Assembly (NCBI RefSeq): GCF_000003815.2
Contig: NC_049986.1
Location: forward strand, 12,578,274 to 12,642,273
Source: Branchiostoma floridae
Lineage: Eukaryota > Chordata > Leptocardii > Amphioxiformes > Branchiostomatidae
Direction of reading: 5' to 3'
Length of the DNA stretch: 64,000 nucleotides
Positions 49,701 to 58,806 of this stretch are shown here, piece by piece. Numbering within the stretch: position 1 is the stretch's first letter; the number at the start of each line of letters is the position of its first letter. A program made the translations under genes and the position numbers. Below the pieces are notes generated by a model. The model was not told the DNA's origin and ran no database searches. It was given only the letters and a program-made list of their open reading frames with translations.

Positions 49701-51165
49701 CTTGATTATTTGATAGTTGGATTTTAACTTTTTTTAAAGATTCAGAAATGATATACGCAGCTATTTCTGTTCTGTTTAATGAAGCTAGAATAATGATAGG
49801 TATTAGGTGTGTGTGTTCTAATTGTATGAAAACTATAAATAGACTATTTGCGTACATCCACACCTATGTGGGTATCACGACGACTCTGACAATAATGAAT
49901 CATCCAACTCAGCCCCGCTAATCTCGGTCCAACACCCTGGTCAACTTGGTCTTTGAAATGTTCTTCTTTCTGTGTGCATATTTCTAAATAAAGCTTGGTC
50001 AAAGCTTGCCTAAACCAACACATTTAGGCATTTTGAGACACGGGAGCTATAAATTATAATATGGCTGGGTACCACTACCAGGCTAGCTGAGTTAACCTGT
50101 GTTGTGCCAAGTTGACCAGGGCAGTTGGTCATGCACATATCGTCATATGTATCTTCCAGCCCATTAATTTCACAACCATGTTATGAGCTCTGGACTGGTC
50201 AATTGTGGTGAGCACTGACACTGCCCATGTACAACCACACTTTTTGTGAAGTCTGCTTTGAATTTTTTAGCCTAAATTCCAAAATATGCTTAACAACAAT
50301 CAATTCGTATTCAAAAATTAAAACTGTCACCGTGCACAGAATTTAAGAGCATGCAAACTTGAATAAAAATTTCGTCATCAGTACTACAACAAGGTAACCC
50401 ATTTTATCAGCTAAGAGGTAGTTATAATCTCCATATCAGCAATGAGGTTATAACCTCCTTGGTATCAGTTTACATATCTAATTGTTTCAAGGAGTGTAAA
50501 CACAATGTTTCTCGGTACAGGGCGTCACCCGAAAACTGTCAACAAGGAAGTAGACATATGTTTACTCATACGTCATACTATAAATAACACACTTAAGACA
50601 ACTGAAATTTCTACCGGTTGTTGAATTCATTCTTGTGCTCAAAATGTAAGAATTTTCTCCAAATGTAATTTAGAGAGTCTACGATACATCACAACGTGCT
50701 ATAAGTCGTAGAAACTGACGTTAAGGTAGAAATAACACTGCCGGAACACCTGTCACGACGCACGTAGTGCGCCTGGCACACCTTGACGCGGCAACAACAG
50801 GTGACAATAGGGGGAACAGTACCGGTGGAACAAGGCTCTGCAAACAAGTCAATAAAGTGGGAGTACTTCATCATTTTCTCATTAACGGAATTTTCAGAAC
50901 CAGTGGAGGTGTTTTGCAAAAGATGAAGTGTTAGAGATAGCAGGAAATCGTGGCGCAAGTCCCGTTACAAAGATGAACTGCACCACTGAGCTGTATATAA
51001 TTTCCGTGCCCTGGAAAAGGACGCCCGACAAACACTTGAGTCTTGCCGCCCCAAGGATCGCGCCCTCTCCCTAAGCTTACGTCATCTTCTGCGCCATTTT
51101 CCTGCAAAAAACAAGCAACTTGGCTTACCGTATTTCTTCTCCTCCCCCTCGTTGTCTTTCCCCAT
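25728..51165 (-). CDS. SLC44A: Choline transporter-like protein, SLC44A2/4 type (726 or 729 aa, 25 coding exons per isoform)
   Basis: Minus-strand exons: 51129-51165, 41273-41321, 38365-38438, 37993-38071, 37358-37439, one of 36910-37035 or 36718-36852, 35958-36027, 35483-35615, 35266-35308, 34854-34894, 34411-34461, 33987-34048, 33585-33716, 33201-33300, 32712-32804, 31813-31915, 31498-31565, 30899-31084, 30117-30245, 29673-29742, 29472-29545, one of 28859-28929, 28238-28308 or 27707-27777, then 26801-26889, 26331-26415 and 25728-25861. The sum is 2181 nt with perfect phase. Family marks: [17 protein letters not shown] before TM1 (about residues 31-54), a long Cys-rich extracellular loop, [35 protein letters not shown] and [10 protein letters not shown]. 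The tail is Lys/Glu-rich and ends CCGCC (possible palmitoylation). The family comprises plasma-membrane and mitochondrial multi-pass proteins linked to choline (CTL) or thiamine pyrophosphate (CTL4) transport. The substrate cannot be told here. Confidence 0.95.
27707..27777 (-). other. SLC44A: SLC44A alternative exon A (71 nt)
   Basis: Encodes [20 protein letters not shown] plus VLFG, flanked by CCACCCAG and GTAAGAC. It has the same length, phase and position-specific residues as the exons at 28238-28308 and 28859-28929. It is the copy nearest the next constitutive exon (26801-26889). The segment is a membrane helix following IAIYGKNFC...MRNILR. Confidence 0.85.
28238..28308 (-). other. SLC44A: SLC44A alternative exon B (71 nt)
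   Basis: Encodes [19 protein letters not shown] plus TGIIG, after an ACCACAG acceptor. The donor is a weaker GTTTGTAAC, whereas A has GTAAGAC and C has GTCAGTAGG. Same phase (1 nt in, 1 nt out) as A and C. Confidence 0.8.
28859..28929 (-). other. SLC44A: SLC44A alternative exon C (71 nt)
   Basis: Encodes [19 protein letters not shown] plus TGAIG, the version closest to the vertebrate CTL2/4 sequence at this place (V..VTDFLFLLGKLL pattern). Acceptor CCATCAG; donor GTCAGT is suboptimal. Confidence 0.85.
30368..30546 (-). mobile_element. MITE family M3, copy 1
   Basis: Starts tactgtaaat and carries aatttaagtttgcagggatttaattttgcgg, matching the reverse complement of the right end of 32390-32602. 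The other end is degraded. It lies in the SLC44A intron between 30899-31084 and 30117-30245. Confidence 0.65.
32045..32170 (-). mobile_element. Retroposon 3' tail with (GAAA)n end
   Basis: On the minus strand the block ends CATCATCAATAAAGAAAGAAAGAAAGG: an AATAAA plus a simple tail, as in LINE/SINE ends. It lies in an SLC44A intron. Confidence 0.4.
32390..32602 (+). mobile_element. MITE family M3, copy 2
   Basis: Terminal inverted repeats tactgtaaatg / catttacagta, with internal arms rich in tttgcggt and accgcgaa. It is inverted relative to the copy at 30368-30546. Non-coding, in an SLC44A intron. Confidence 0.75.
33518..33634. repeat. 59-bp tandem duplication of an SLC44A exon end and splice donor
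   Basis: gtact(c/t)accaatgcccagcc..gtcctgtag(a/t)tttgtgtaggtgctgag occurs at 33518 and again at 33577. It copies the last 40-odd coding bases of exon 33585-33716 together with its GT donor. Confidence 0.85.
35091..35151. repeat. Perfect 26-bp inverted repeat with 9-nt loop
   Basis: Arms 35091-35116 and 35126-35151 (gcaattactcaagcaactgg core) are exact complements around ctttggaaa. It lies in an SLC44A intron. A diverged single arm occurs near 22990. Confidence 0.85.
36718..36852 (-). other. SLC44A: SLC44A alternative loop exon Da (135 nt)
   Basis: Encodes [19 protein letters not shown].. in the first extracellular loop. It is phase 0 at both ends, with a GTAAGT donor. Homologous to exon Db just upstream in the transcript; three codons longer and lacking its NIT glycosylation sequon. 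Confidence 0.85.
36910..37035 (-). other. SLC44A: SLC44A alternative loop exon Db (126 nt)
   Basis: Encodes [19 protein letters not shown].. and ends with NITGA (an N-glycosylation sequon). It is phase 0 at both ends, with a GTGAGT donor. Only 57 nt separate it from exon Da. Confidence 0.85.
38770..41270. other. SLC44A second intron (distal part), repeats only
   Basis: Includes a tandem duplication of about 173 bp (39905 and 40078: cttgc(t/c)(t/g)gtcagtaaa.. catattgctct(t/c)ggcaagcaat) and a 29-bp doublet at about 40346-40406 (gaattacatgtagttcattat). No exon was recognised. Confidence 0.5.
42895..43075. repeat. Tandem imperfect duplication (ctgg..gggcgggcagtcttca units)
   Basis: The string (g/c)tgggcgggcagtcttcaa or ..cag follows gcttgcg-type sequence twice, at about 42917 and 43011. 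Nearby (43130-43275) are repeated tttcacc(a/g)tgtttcac motifs. Non-coding. Confidence 0.5.
43309..44100 (+). CDS. Small two-exon helical protein nested in SLC44A intron 1 (71 aa)
   Basis: Exon 1 is 43309-43406 (or from the in-frame ATG at 43321) and ends AAA GCA AG before gtaagg. Exon 2 is 43983-44100, starting A GAG AGC after cctttccttacag and ending TAG. The phase-2 join gives ..[18 protein letters not shown].. and the protein ends [10 protein letters not shown]. It is predominantly helical and basic, has one Cys, and has no signal peptide or membrane segment. Codon usage and the lack of stops in exon 2 look coding, and a downstream AATAAA lies at about 44812. I do not recognise the family. 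It could be the 3' part of a longer gene or a retained fragment. Transcription is opposite to the host gene. Confidence 0.55.
45899..46055 (+). repeat. Dispersed repeat R1, copy 2
   Basis: Shares cacca gtgg..cagatactcc, ttttgagtatcgcccctt and cggacctgcacctgatcct motifs with 858-1040. It is inverted with respect to the copy at 46630-46800, 0.6 kb away. Confidence 0.6.
46630..46800 (-). repeat. Dispersed repeat R1, copy 3 (inverted)
   Basis: The reverse complement reads cagatactctgcc..ttttgagtatcgccc..caggttcaggtcc..cctgatcctc, the same order as copies 1 and 2. With copy 2 it forms a large inverted pair. Confidence 0.6.
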
Positions 51166-51766
51166 GCTTGTGGTGTGAAATAGCAGCACAATCGGAGAAA
51201 TTCAGGGACGAAAACACCTTGTCCCTGTCGCTAGTTTCGAAGCACCGCTTCCAAGTAGCACAAACCGGAAATTACAGTCACGTGATCCAAATAAGGGTGA
51301 CGCACTTCCTTCAATCGGACAGGTCCATTATTCCAAACCATACAGGGGTGTCTCTATCAGTCTATGACAAACTAACTGTTTTAAGAAGAATCTGTCGGAT
51401 TTGCCATCAAACATCTTTTACGAAGCTATTTGTCTTTTACGTTGAAAACTTACTGTATGTTTTGTTATCATTTGAGGAGTCTGAAGCGCTGTCATGGTGG
51501 ACGTGAGATTCTCATTCTCACCCATGCGACACTTGCCTAGAAGTTCAAGTGAATAAGGTCCCCTATCATACAGAGGTTATCATATGTGATAAGTGCATCA
51601 ATTCCATAATAAAAAAGGTGGTCACGCTTAAAAAAGACAAAGGAAACAAACAGAAACATCTGTGCTCGTTATTCAATATCCGTTAATAATGACGGTGCTT
51701 AATTATCAAAGCAAAATCAACATTACACAATGACAAGAAAGGAAGTGATATTGATAGTCGACGTCG

Positions 51767-51772
51767 TTTATT
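51767..51772 (-). terminator. Poly(A) signal of the minus-strand paralogue (P1)
   Basis: AATAAA on the minus strand, about 90 bp after the TAA stop at 51862-51864. Position and lack of better candidates support it. Confidence 0.5.
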
Positions 51773-51861
51773 GATCGCGTGTTCAAAATGTCTCATAATA
51801 TTGAATCATTATTTCATCTCTCATGCAAGTACACCTGCAGTGATGACGTCATCTGAATGCC

Positions 51862-54800
51862 TTAATAAGGCATGACGGTGCAGCCGGAGTCCAGGTAGTT
51901 CATGAGCCGGTTGACGAAGTGGTGACAGTTGTTGGTGAAAAGGTTGTAGGTGCCGTAGCGAGCCTTGAAATCACGCGTGAACTGCTCAGCCTAGCAAATT
52001 TAACGTTGATGGAATAAAAGCCAGTTAGAAATAGAAATGAACAAGTGGGCATTTTACTTGCACATTTGTAACGATATATGTGGATGTATGATTTGGTTCC
52101 AATATTACTGTTTACTGTTATCAGTAAATTTGTTGGTATTTACAAACCCGGTATCGATGCACTCGAGGGAAACTTGCAATTTGATCGCACGACTATGTCA
52201 ATTTTTTTAACAGTCTCTTATGAACCATGAACATGCAGAACGAATTTGACGCATTATCTCTCTTACCTGCTCTCGGGTGCAAGTGCTGTAACCGGCCACA
52301 TAACCCGCCCAAAGGATCTGGCAGTCGGACGGACAGCGGTGGCCTTCCCACGCCACCTGTCGAAAGCATCATAAACCGCAGCGGTAGGTCATATATAAAA
52401 TAGCATTTCTTAACAGTCAGACATGCAATCACATGATATGAAAGAGTTACGACGTTATTTACGCAAAAGCTCTCGTAAATTGATTGGTACCGTGTGAAGT
52501 TTCATGTGTTGATGACAGGACATGTGGATACCATATTGAAGGCAGCAGTATTTCTAATTTTGCATCGGAAACACGGAATCGGGAACGAATTCACCGAGGT
52601 ATTAACGTCATCCGTTTCAAGCATGTAGCTCCTTTTTTTTACGAAATAGAGACAGAGGCGCAAGGAAGACTCGAAGATGCTCGAGTAAGATCTAGACTGA
52701 GTGTACGAGAGAGAGAGAGAGAGAGAGAGAAACTGAATCGGCAGTTTTTCTGCTAGGTCAATTGGACTGCAAACCTATTTTGAGCAATTCAAATTAGTTT
52801 GCACTCCTTTTGCCCAGGCTTTTTTTATTGATTCACCATTAAGTTTTCTCAACCTACTCTTTACGACGTACCTTATTCTCCCAGTCGTCTGCCCCGACAC
52901 CCCACTCGAAGACCTCCCCGCGGAACAGCAGGACGCGGTGTACGGTACACAGGGTGCACACCTCGTTCACGTCACGGCGTCGGCGGAACAGGGGGGTCGT
53001 GCCGTGGAAGAACGGGGCGGAGGCGACTGTATTTAAAGATAGAGCACAAAACATCGAGAAAGTCATGGTATTTAAATTTAATACAGAAACACTAAGGTTT
53101 AGACTATACGGAGAAGTTTCCTAGTAAAGTACCATATTGCTGCACCGTACCGTGCATTCTACTCTCGACTAAATTAAACATGAACATATTCATCAGATGA
53201 GAACATATGGAGACATTACTACTAGAACTAGTATTTCATGGTCGGTTCTCCATTTGTCTTGTACATAGACTAATGTTCTAGTTTTATTGCGACCTTGATT
53301 CCTAAGGCATTGGGAAAACGGGGGGAGTGCCCTATCTGAGAAAAATTTCATCTTGTAATTTTTATTAATTAATCGCAAACTGTATCTGTCTTTGTGCGGC
53401 CCGTTTGCCCTTTGACCCGGAACACGTGAGAGTGACGTCACTTGAAGTTTGCTGGGCAGGCGGGTAGCACGTTTCTTCTCTTCTCCCTTTTCATAGTTTC
53501 TGTTCTCTCGGATTTGCTCGTATGGAGTCTGATTTTGTGCAAGAGACGTCGGGACGTCACTGAGGAGCGTGTCGACTCCCAGTGAGAGGCCGTCCAGGTT
53601 CATACGGCCGCGGGAACTGCAAGTTTGAGCGACGAGAAGGTCCATCGGATGAAGAGTTTCAAGCAGCAGCGGGGCAGCTCTCACGTTGAGGAGAAGTTGC
53701 GGTTTCCTGCGGGACAATCACAGCAAAGTTTCCGACCTGGTGCGAGCGGTCTGGTCGGACAGCATCTGACATTCGCGATCTCAGAAGTCCCGGGGTCAAT
53801 CAAGGAAGTAGATAAAGCGCGGGACGAGTTGTTGGATCCACATACCAGCCGTGGGAAACCACCCAGGAGCAAGCGTTACGAGGATCGCGGCTCCGTTTCA
53901 AGTTTGTCGCAGTCAGACAGCACGGAGTCAGATTTCATGAGAAAACCCGGGAGGCGCCAACGACGCAGGGGGTCGCGCGGGAAGAGTTGCAAGATGAAAG
54001 GGGAACGTGTCTCTTCAAAACTTTCCATATCACGCCGGCGCTGTGATAGCTATGATTCGGGCACTTCGGGTATGTCTGATGATTCACGTTCTACTAAGCG
54101 CCACCGACGCCGGGCAGGTAAGAGCGGTCGAATTCGTACTATTGATGATTCGGGCACCCGTCATGTCAAACTTGATTGGCCACAACCTATGGTGCACTTC
54201 TCAGGATATGGAAATAAAGGGGGCGTGGTTTGTGATCAGTTATCATTGCTAATGTTTGTGCGCGGCTTTCTGAAGAATGTTCTTTATTCGGTCCGGGTTT
54301 CGGTTGACGCAGAGCATCAGTTAGTTCATCTGGCAGACCTTACGTTCGATGCTGTGAACTATGACTGGAAGTTGGTTCGGGAAGTCCACGCATCTTTACT
54401 ATACGGGGTAGGGTATGGATCGCTCACGTGGGGTAGCCGCGGCACCTTTGATGCCATCAGAGAGAGCCACTACCGGACACAAGCTGGCGCCGCTCGTGGC
54501 AACATGTCCGACATCCGAGCACCACATCCGAATCAGGATTGCCAGTACAAACCCCGGCCATTTGGCGGCTCCACAGACAGAACAAACCACAACTCCGGAG
54601 ACACCGCCCACCTCTCCCAGGGACTCGGTCCTTCACGCGAACTTTCACAAGATGATCAAGTTACATGAAGAGTTCGCGACACACGGTAATCTTCACAATT
54701 TTATCGGCGCACTTAGGCCAGTACTTGTGAAATCAAAGCTAAAAATATATACTTGGAGAACGTTACTCGAGAATTATGAACACAGACATACTAATAATTG

Positions 54801-57800
54801 ATATTTGGAATTCGTATTTTATAACAAGATTCCGTCAGAGCTGTTTAATCCAACTTTAGTTTTGCAACATATGAATCACTACGTGACATTCAGTCTCTCA
54901 TTGGTAGGCTCGACATTGTGCCACCTGGGCGGTTGTTTATATCTCGAATGTTGAAGCTATTGCGTTCATTACTGCGGAATCACCACAGTCTGCGGTTGTC
55001 ACGGGACTTCCGATCGGGCTTTCTGTGGTGGCAAAGAGTCATGGACACATACAACGGTGTATCGATGATGGTTCCCGACGTTTGTAGCTATCCGGACGAG
55101 TTGGTTATGACTGATGCTGGTGCCACGGGGTGCGGCAGATTTCGCGACTCGGGACAGTTCTTCTGTTTACGTGTTGAAGTCGGACGTGATCGGGATCTGC
55201 AGCCGTGCTAGTTATACCGTGATAACCTGACCTGACGTGCGTTTACGTGTTGAAGACGGACGTGATCGTGATCTACAACACTGTGCTAGTTATACCGTGA
55301 TAACATGGCCTGATGTGTGTTTACTTGTTGAACTCGGACGTGATCGGGATCTACAAGACTGTGCTAATTATACTGTGATAACATGGCCTGATGTGTGTTT
55401 ACGTTTTGAACTCGGACGTGATCGGGATCTACAAGACTGTGCTAATTATACTGTGATAACATGGCCTGATGTGTGTTTACGTGTTGAAGACGGACGTGAT
55501 CGTGATCTACAACACTGTGCTAGTTATACCGTGATAACATGGCCTGATGTGTGTTTAAGTGTTGAACTCGGACGTGATCGGGATCTACAAGACTGTGCTA
55601 ATTATACTGTGATAACATGGCCTGATGTGTGTTTACGTTTTGAACTCGGACGTGATCGGGATCTACAAGACTGTGCTAATTATACTGTGATAACATGGCC
55701 TGATGTGTGTTTACGTGTTGGACTCGAACGGGATCCGGATCTACAACACTGTGCTAGTTATACCGTGATAACCTGGCCTGACACGTGTTTATTTGTTGAC
55801 CCCGGGCGTGAACGGGATCTACAACACTGTGCTAGTTAGACCGTGATAACCTGGCCTGACATGTGTTTATGTGTTGACCCCGGGCGTGAACGGGATCTGC
55901 AACACTGTGCTAGGGAGCTGTACCGTGATAACCTGGCCTGACAATAGTGAGATTAGTGACATGTGTTCATGTTTTGACCCCGGGCGTGAACGGGATCTAC
56001 AACACTGTGCTAGTTATACCGTGATAACCTGGCCTGACATGTGTTTATGTGTTGACCCCGGGCGTGAACGGGATCCACAACACTGTGATAGTTATACCGT
56101 GATAACCTGGCCTGACATGTGACATGTGTTTATGTGTTGACCCCGGGCGTGAACGGGATCCACAACACTGTGATAGTTATACCGTGATAACCTGGCCTGA
56201 CATGTGTTTATGCGGTGACCTCGGGCGTGAACGGGATCTGCAACACTGTGCTAGGGAGCTGTACCGTGATAACCTGGCCTGGCGTGTGTTTATGTGTTGA
56301 CCTCGGGCGTGAACGGGATCTTCAACACTGTGATAGGGAGCTGTACCATGATAACATGGCCTGACGTGTGTTTACGTGTTTAACTCGGACGTGATCGGGA
56401 TCGCGGCAACACTATGCAAGTTATACCGTGATTACATGGCCGGACATGTGTTTGTAAACCTGTGGAACTCGGATGTGATTTGAATCTGCAACACTGTGCT
56501 AGGGAGCTGTGGTTGTTGGCAGCCACTTCTGCGTTCCAGGTTAATACCGCACATATTTAAGGCAGTCATAACCGACTTACAGATCACCTTCCCGATGACA
56601 TCATTCGGATTATCATTCTGAGCAGTTCGACTTCGGACTAGAGTTGACATTCCGGTATTCCAGGAGAACTCCATCTTGGATTGCCCTTATCAATAGAATA
56701 GGTTTTAAGGTTTGTTTATTCTGTTGTGTTTATGGACTATGCCAGCTCAAATTGAGCTTGGACTACTATGTGTTCAGTAGGATTTGAGAAACAAACGGGA
56801 CATACGCCTCGCCAGCAGTTGCCTTTCACACCGGAAGTCTTACTTAGGATTAAGTGCTCTCAGTTACCTCGGACTCATTTAGGCGACCACGTGGTCAGTG
56901 ATATTAAGTTTTCCTTATGTTTCAGCGAAAATATTACTTTATGTCCAAATACGGTTTCGACCTTACTAAGCAGTTCACTTTAAATGGTTTGCAGTAAACA
57001 AGAATGTTGCTGATCAGAGCCAGGTGGTCTAAGACTTTACAATGTGCAGAGAGAGTGTTGTATGTTCCAGTAATGGAGATTAAGATGTCTCCCTTTTGTC
57101 CGGTATTATTATGGTGTCGCATGCGATCGGCGTTCCGAGGATCACCTACTGTATTAACAAGTTCTATTGAGTACCACGTTAGGTTTTGCTCTAATTTAGA
57201 AGGTTAAAGTATATTCATAAGTTGACGGCATTAGTCTGTATTTGCGACTTCCCTGAGTTACTAGCCTAAGGTTACGTTTGTGTTATAGAATGGTAACGTA
57301 TATCCAGAGGAAGAAGATGCCTCATAGCGTCGTTGAAGACATTGCAGTGTTTTAGAGTAACCGTTTAGAGTATTAATCGTTTGGTAATATGTTCATAGTT
57401 AGTGGGGTGGTGGTGTTTTCTTGATTATTCGTTTTTAAGTGTGTCTATGATATTATTTCTTTTCTTTTAGCGGTTTGGCCTTTTATTTTGGTGTTTTTTC
57501 TCCGAAAAAGTTTTACTTGATTAAACTTTTTCCTTTTTCTGCCAAACCGTGTCTTTGTTTGAGTTTGTCCGATAATTTGAGAAAAATTTCATCTTGTAAT
57601 TTTTATTAATTAATCGCAAACTGTATCTGTCTTTGTGCGGCCCGTTTGCCCTTTGACCCGGAACACGTGAGAGTGACGTCACTTGAAGTTTGCTGGGCAG
57701 GCGGGTAGCACGTTTCTTCTCTTCTCCCTTTTCACCCTCCTCCACCCCTCTCTCCGCCAAATGTTATTGAAGGTTAAGAATTTTATCATAATTGTTGATG

Positions 57801-58806
57801 TAGTATTAGTGCTGTGTTTTTTCTCCGAAAAAGTTTTACTTGATTAAACTTTTTCCTTTTTCTGCCAAACCGTGTCTTTGTTTGAGTTTGTCCGATAATT
57901 AGGTGTGTATGACATGTTCATCTTACTCTTTTAACGGCTCCTTGAACGGCTCTATCCAGACTCTCTTTATAATAGGATATCGGTAAAACCAACAAGATTT
58001 CAAAAACTTGAAAGGAAAATGATCAGTGTATCATGACAGTAGGATGATTCTCAAGATCGATGGTCTCTTACTAGTCTGATTAAATCTCACTTATAGCAGC
58101 CCGCCCAACATATCCACACAGGGGTCAGTTATAGCCCCGGACAGCAGAGTTTGTGTTACATCGAATAGTCTCTCACCGGAGTTGCTTGAGCTGGGATGGT
58201 CGGTGCATGACGTGTCCTGGTTCACTGTGGAGTCCTTGTTCTGGCTGCGAGCAGACGTGTCCAGCGGGTACGGCAGGATCCGCCCCTGGGAACATTAAAA
58301 CACAGGCTGGTGCTTCAGTTAAGCTTGTGCACCATTATCTGGGGGGGGGGGGGGGGTCTTTGGGGGTAACCTATATCTGTTGTATCTAATAAGCACAGAG
58401 TATTTGGGGATATCAAGGCAGTGGACGGTGTTCTGAAACTAAAATATTTTTGAAAAGTTAGTTTGAAACTACCGGTACCGGCCGTCGACTTGATATCCAT
58501 ATACCGTTTTTAGATACAACGGATATATGTTACCCCACGGATAAAGGTGAACAGGCGTTACACATGAAAACGAGTAAAGACTGTGTGGTATGTTTGTTGC
58601 ACGACTTATTATGCTTTCCCATACACTCCCGTGCACTAAATTCATACCACAGAAAGGAGACCAACGTACTACGCGCATTTGCAGGTAAGAACAATGATCC
58701 ATACTACAAGACATTTGCCTACCTCACGAATACACTTGGTGTACTGCTGCCCTGTCGCCACAGATGAAGCAAGAGTGATTAGAAGGATTAACGTTGGAAA
58801 CCCCAT
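51862..58806 (-). CDS. Secreted putative permuted papain-fold protein P1 (188 aa)
   Basis: Minus-strand exons 58723-58806, 58177-58285, 52872-53026, 52267-52356 and 51862-51990 total 567 nt with consistent phases. Residues 1-20 (MGFPTLILLITLASSVATG) form a signal peptide. Then come QQYTKCIRE, a low-complexity linker (DTSCTDHPSSSNS), LFRRRRD (a furin-like site) and the module VHRVLLFRGEVFEWG ... CPSDC ... YSTCTREQ ... YNLFTNNCHHFVNRL, ending SGCTVMPY. A His early in the module followed late by Asn-Cys-x-His-Phe is the order seen in permuted papain-fold families (LRAT/NlpC-P60-like, PPPDE), where His and Cys are catalytic. That enzyme assignment is inference from motif order. Its paralogue lies head-to-head (59758 onward). 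Intron 2 carries the DIRS-type insertion. Confidence 0.8.
52706..52730. repeat. (GA)n microsatellite
   Basis: About 12 uninterrupted GA dinucleotides. Confidence 0.95.
53337..53493 (+). repeat. DIRS element repeat A1
   Basis: Starts tgagaaaaatttcatcttg and ends cttctcccttttca. Matches A2 at 57578-57734. Confidence 0.9.
53649..54668 (+). CDS. Gag-like ORF of the DIRS-type element
   Basis: An open frame of about 339 codons from the first ATG (53649). An upstream non-ATG extension to 53625 is possible. The N-terminal half is low complexity with many Arg/Ser/Lys (RRQRRRGSRGK), likely nucleic-acid binding. The second half has KLDWPQPMVHFSGYG and a compact region through DAVNYDWKLVREVHA. It then runs into a Pro/Ser/Thr tail that overlaps a second frame (to 54801, ..FHKMIKLHEEFATHGNL). 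The position after repeat A1 and before the RT/RNase H fragment is that of the DIRS gag. No zinc knuckle was seen. Confidence 0.6.
   Translation: MKSFKQQRGSSHVEEKLRFPAGQSQQSFRPGASGLVGQHLTFAISEVPGSIKEVDKARDELLDPHTSRGKPPRSKRYEDRGSVSSLSQSDSTESDFMRKPGRRQRRRGSRGKSCKMKGERVSSKLSISRRRCDSYDSGTSGMSDDSRSTKRHRRRAGKSGRIRTIDDSGTRHVKLDWPQPMVHFSGYGNKGGVVCDQLSLLMFVRGFLKNVLYSVRVSVDAEHQLVHLADLTFDAVNYDWKLVREVHASLLYGVGYGSLTWGSRGTFDAIRESHYRTQAGAARGNMSDIRAPHPNQDCQYKPRPFGGSTDRTNHNSGDTAHLSQGLGPSRELSQDDQVT
54918..55170 (+). pseudogene. RT/RNase H fragment of the DIRS-type element
   Basis: The frame reads ..PPGRLFISRMLKLLRS..LSRDFRSGFLWWQRVMDTYNG..PDELVMTDAGATGCGRF. The last motif contains the first catalytic Asp of the RNase H domain. 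The RT palm with its YxDD-type motif is absent upstream, and the frame then runs into the 78-bp repeats, so the polyprotein is not functional. Confidence 0.7.
55146..56450 (+). repeat. 78-bp coding-length minisatellite, about 16 units
   Basis: Unit: tgtgtttacgtgttgaa-ctcggacgtgatcggg-atctacaacactgtgct-agttataccgtgataac-atggcctgatg. Seven-plus units stay in one frame (55237-55839) as a 26-residue repeat (GRDRDLQ..C..YTVITWPD). Later units have small indels and a ccccgggcgtgaacggg variant. The first unit grows directly out of the RNase H fragment. Confidence 0.9.
56768..57207 (+). pseudogene. Tyrosine recombinase remnant of the DIRS-type element
   Basis: Pieces in different frames: RQQLPFTPEVLLRIK (about 56812-56856), then a frame change, then RWSKTLQCAERVLYVPVMEIK with SPFCPVLLWCRM (about 57020-57125). 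The order and wording match the recombinase of DIRS elements. Stops and shifts make it inactive; the catalytic Tyr region was not found. Confidence 0.6.
57491..57577 (+). repeat. DIRS element repeat B1
   Basis: gtgttttttctccgaaaaag ... gtttgtccgataatt; 87 nt, abutting A2. Same as B2. Confidence 0.9.
57578..57734 (+). repeat. DIRS element repeat A2
   Basis: 157-nt copy of A1, directly following B1. Confidence 0.9.
57814..57900 (+). repeat. DIRS element repeat B2 (right end)
   Basis: 87-nt copy of B1, 79 nt beyond A2. Marks the right boundary of the element. Confidence 0.85.

Larger units (their letters stand above)
41322..51128 (-). other. SLC44A: First intron of SLC44A (9.8 kb)
   Basis: Spans from the initiator exon (ATG, 12 codons ending TAC G) to exon 41273-41321 (GT GAT CCG). 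The split Gly codon rejoins perfectly. It hosts a nested plus-strand gene (43309-44100), R1 repeats and a (GTCC)n tract at about 42155-42178 beside a ctttcgccgcg/cgcggcgaaag stem (42104-42129). The rest, including about 46.8-50.9 kb, shows no supported exon. Confidence 0.7.
53337..57900 (+). mobile_element. Decayed DIRS-superfamily (PAT/Ngaro-type) tyrosine-recombinase retrotransposon
   Basis: Split direct repeats are arranged A1 (53337-53493), internal region, B1 (57491-57577), A2 (57578-57734), B2 (57814-57900). A1 and A2 are 157 nt and B1 and B2 are 87 nt, and they look near identical. Internally, in order: a gag-like frame (53649-54668), a fragment with PPGRLF, LSRDFRSGFLWW and TDAGATGCG typical of a DIRS RT/RNase H junction (54918-55170), a 78-bp minisatellite, and tyrosine-recombinase remnants (RWSKTLQ, RVLYVPVMEIK, SPFCPVLLW near 57020-57115) broken by frameshifts. 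The reverse-transcriptase core is missing, so the copy is non-autonomous. It lies in intron 2 of P1, on the opposite strand. Confidence 0.8.

Noticed and set aside
50689..50958. Cys-rich minus frame (..[13 protein letters not shown]..)
   Set aside because: The frame opens at a non-ATG codon and has no clear donor or partner exon. It could be a lone exon but cannot be supported.
53193..53717. 174-codon minus frame at the left end of the DIRS element
   Set aside because: It runs antisense through the A1 repeat and the gag start, and part of it recurs at 57521-57760 because A2 repeats A1.
58339..58356. Long G-run (also near 11396, 23421 and C-runs at 16325, 18675)
   Set aside because: Simple homopolymers. 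Length may be unreliable and no structural role can be argued.
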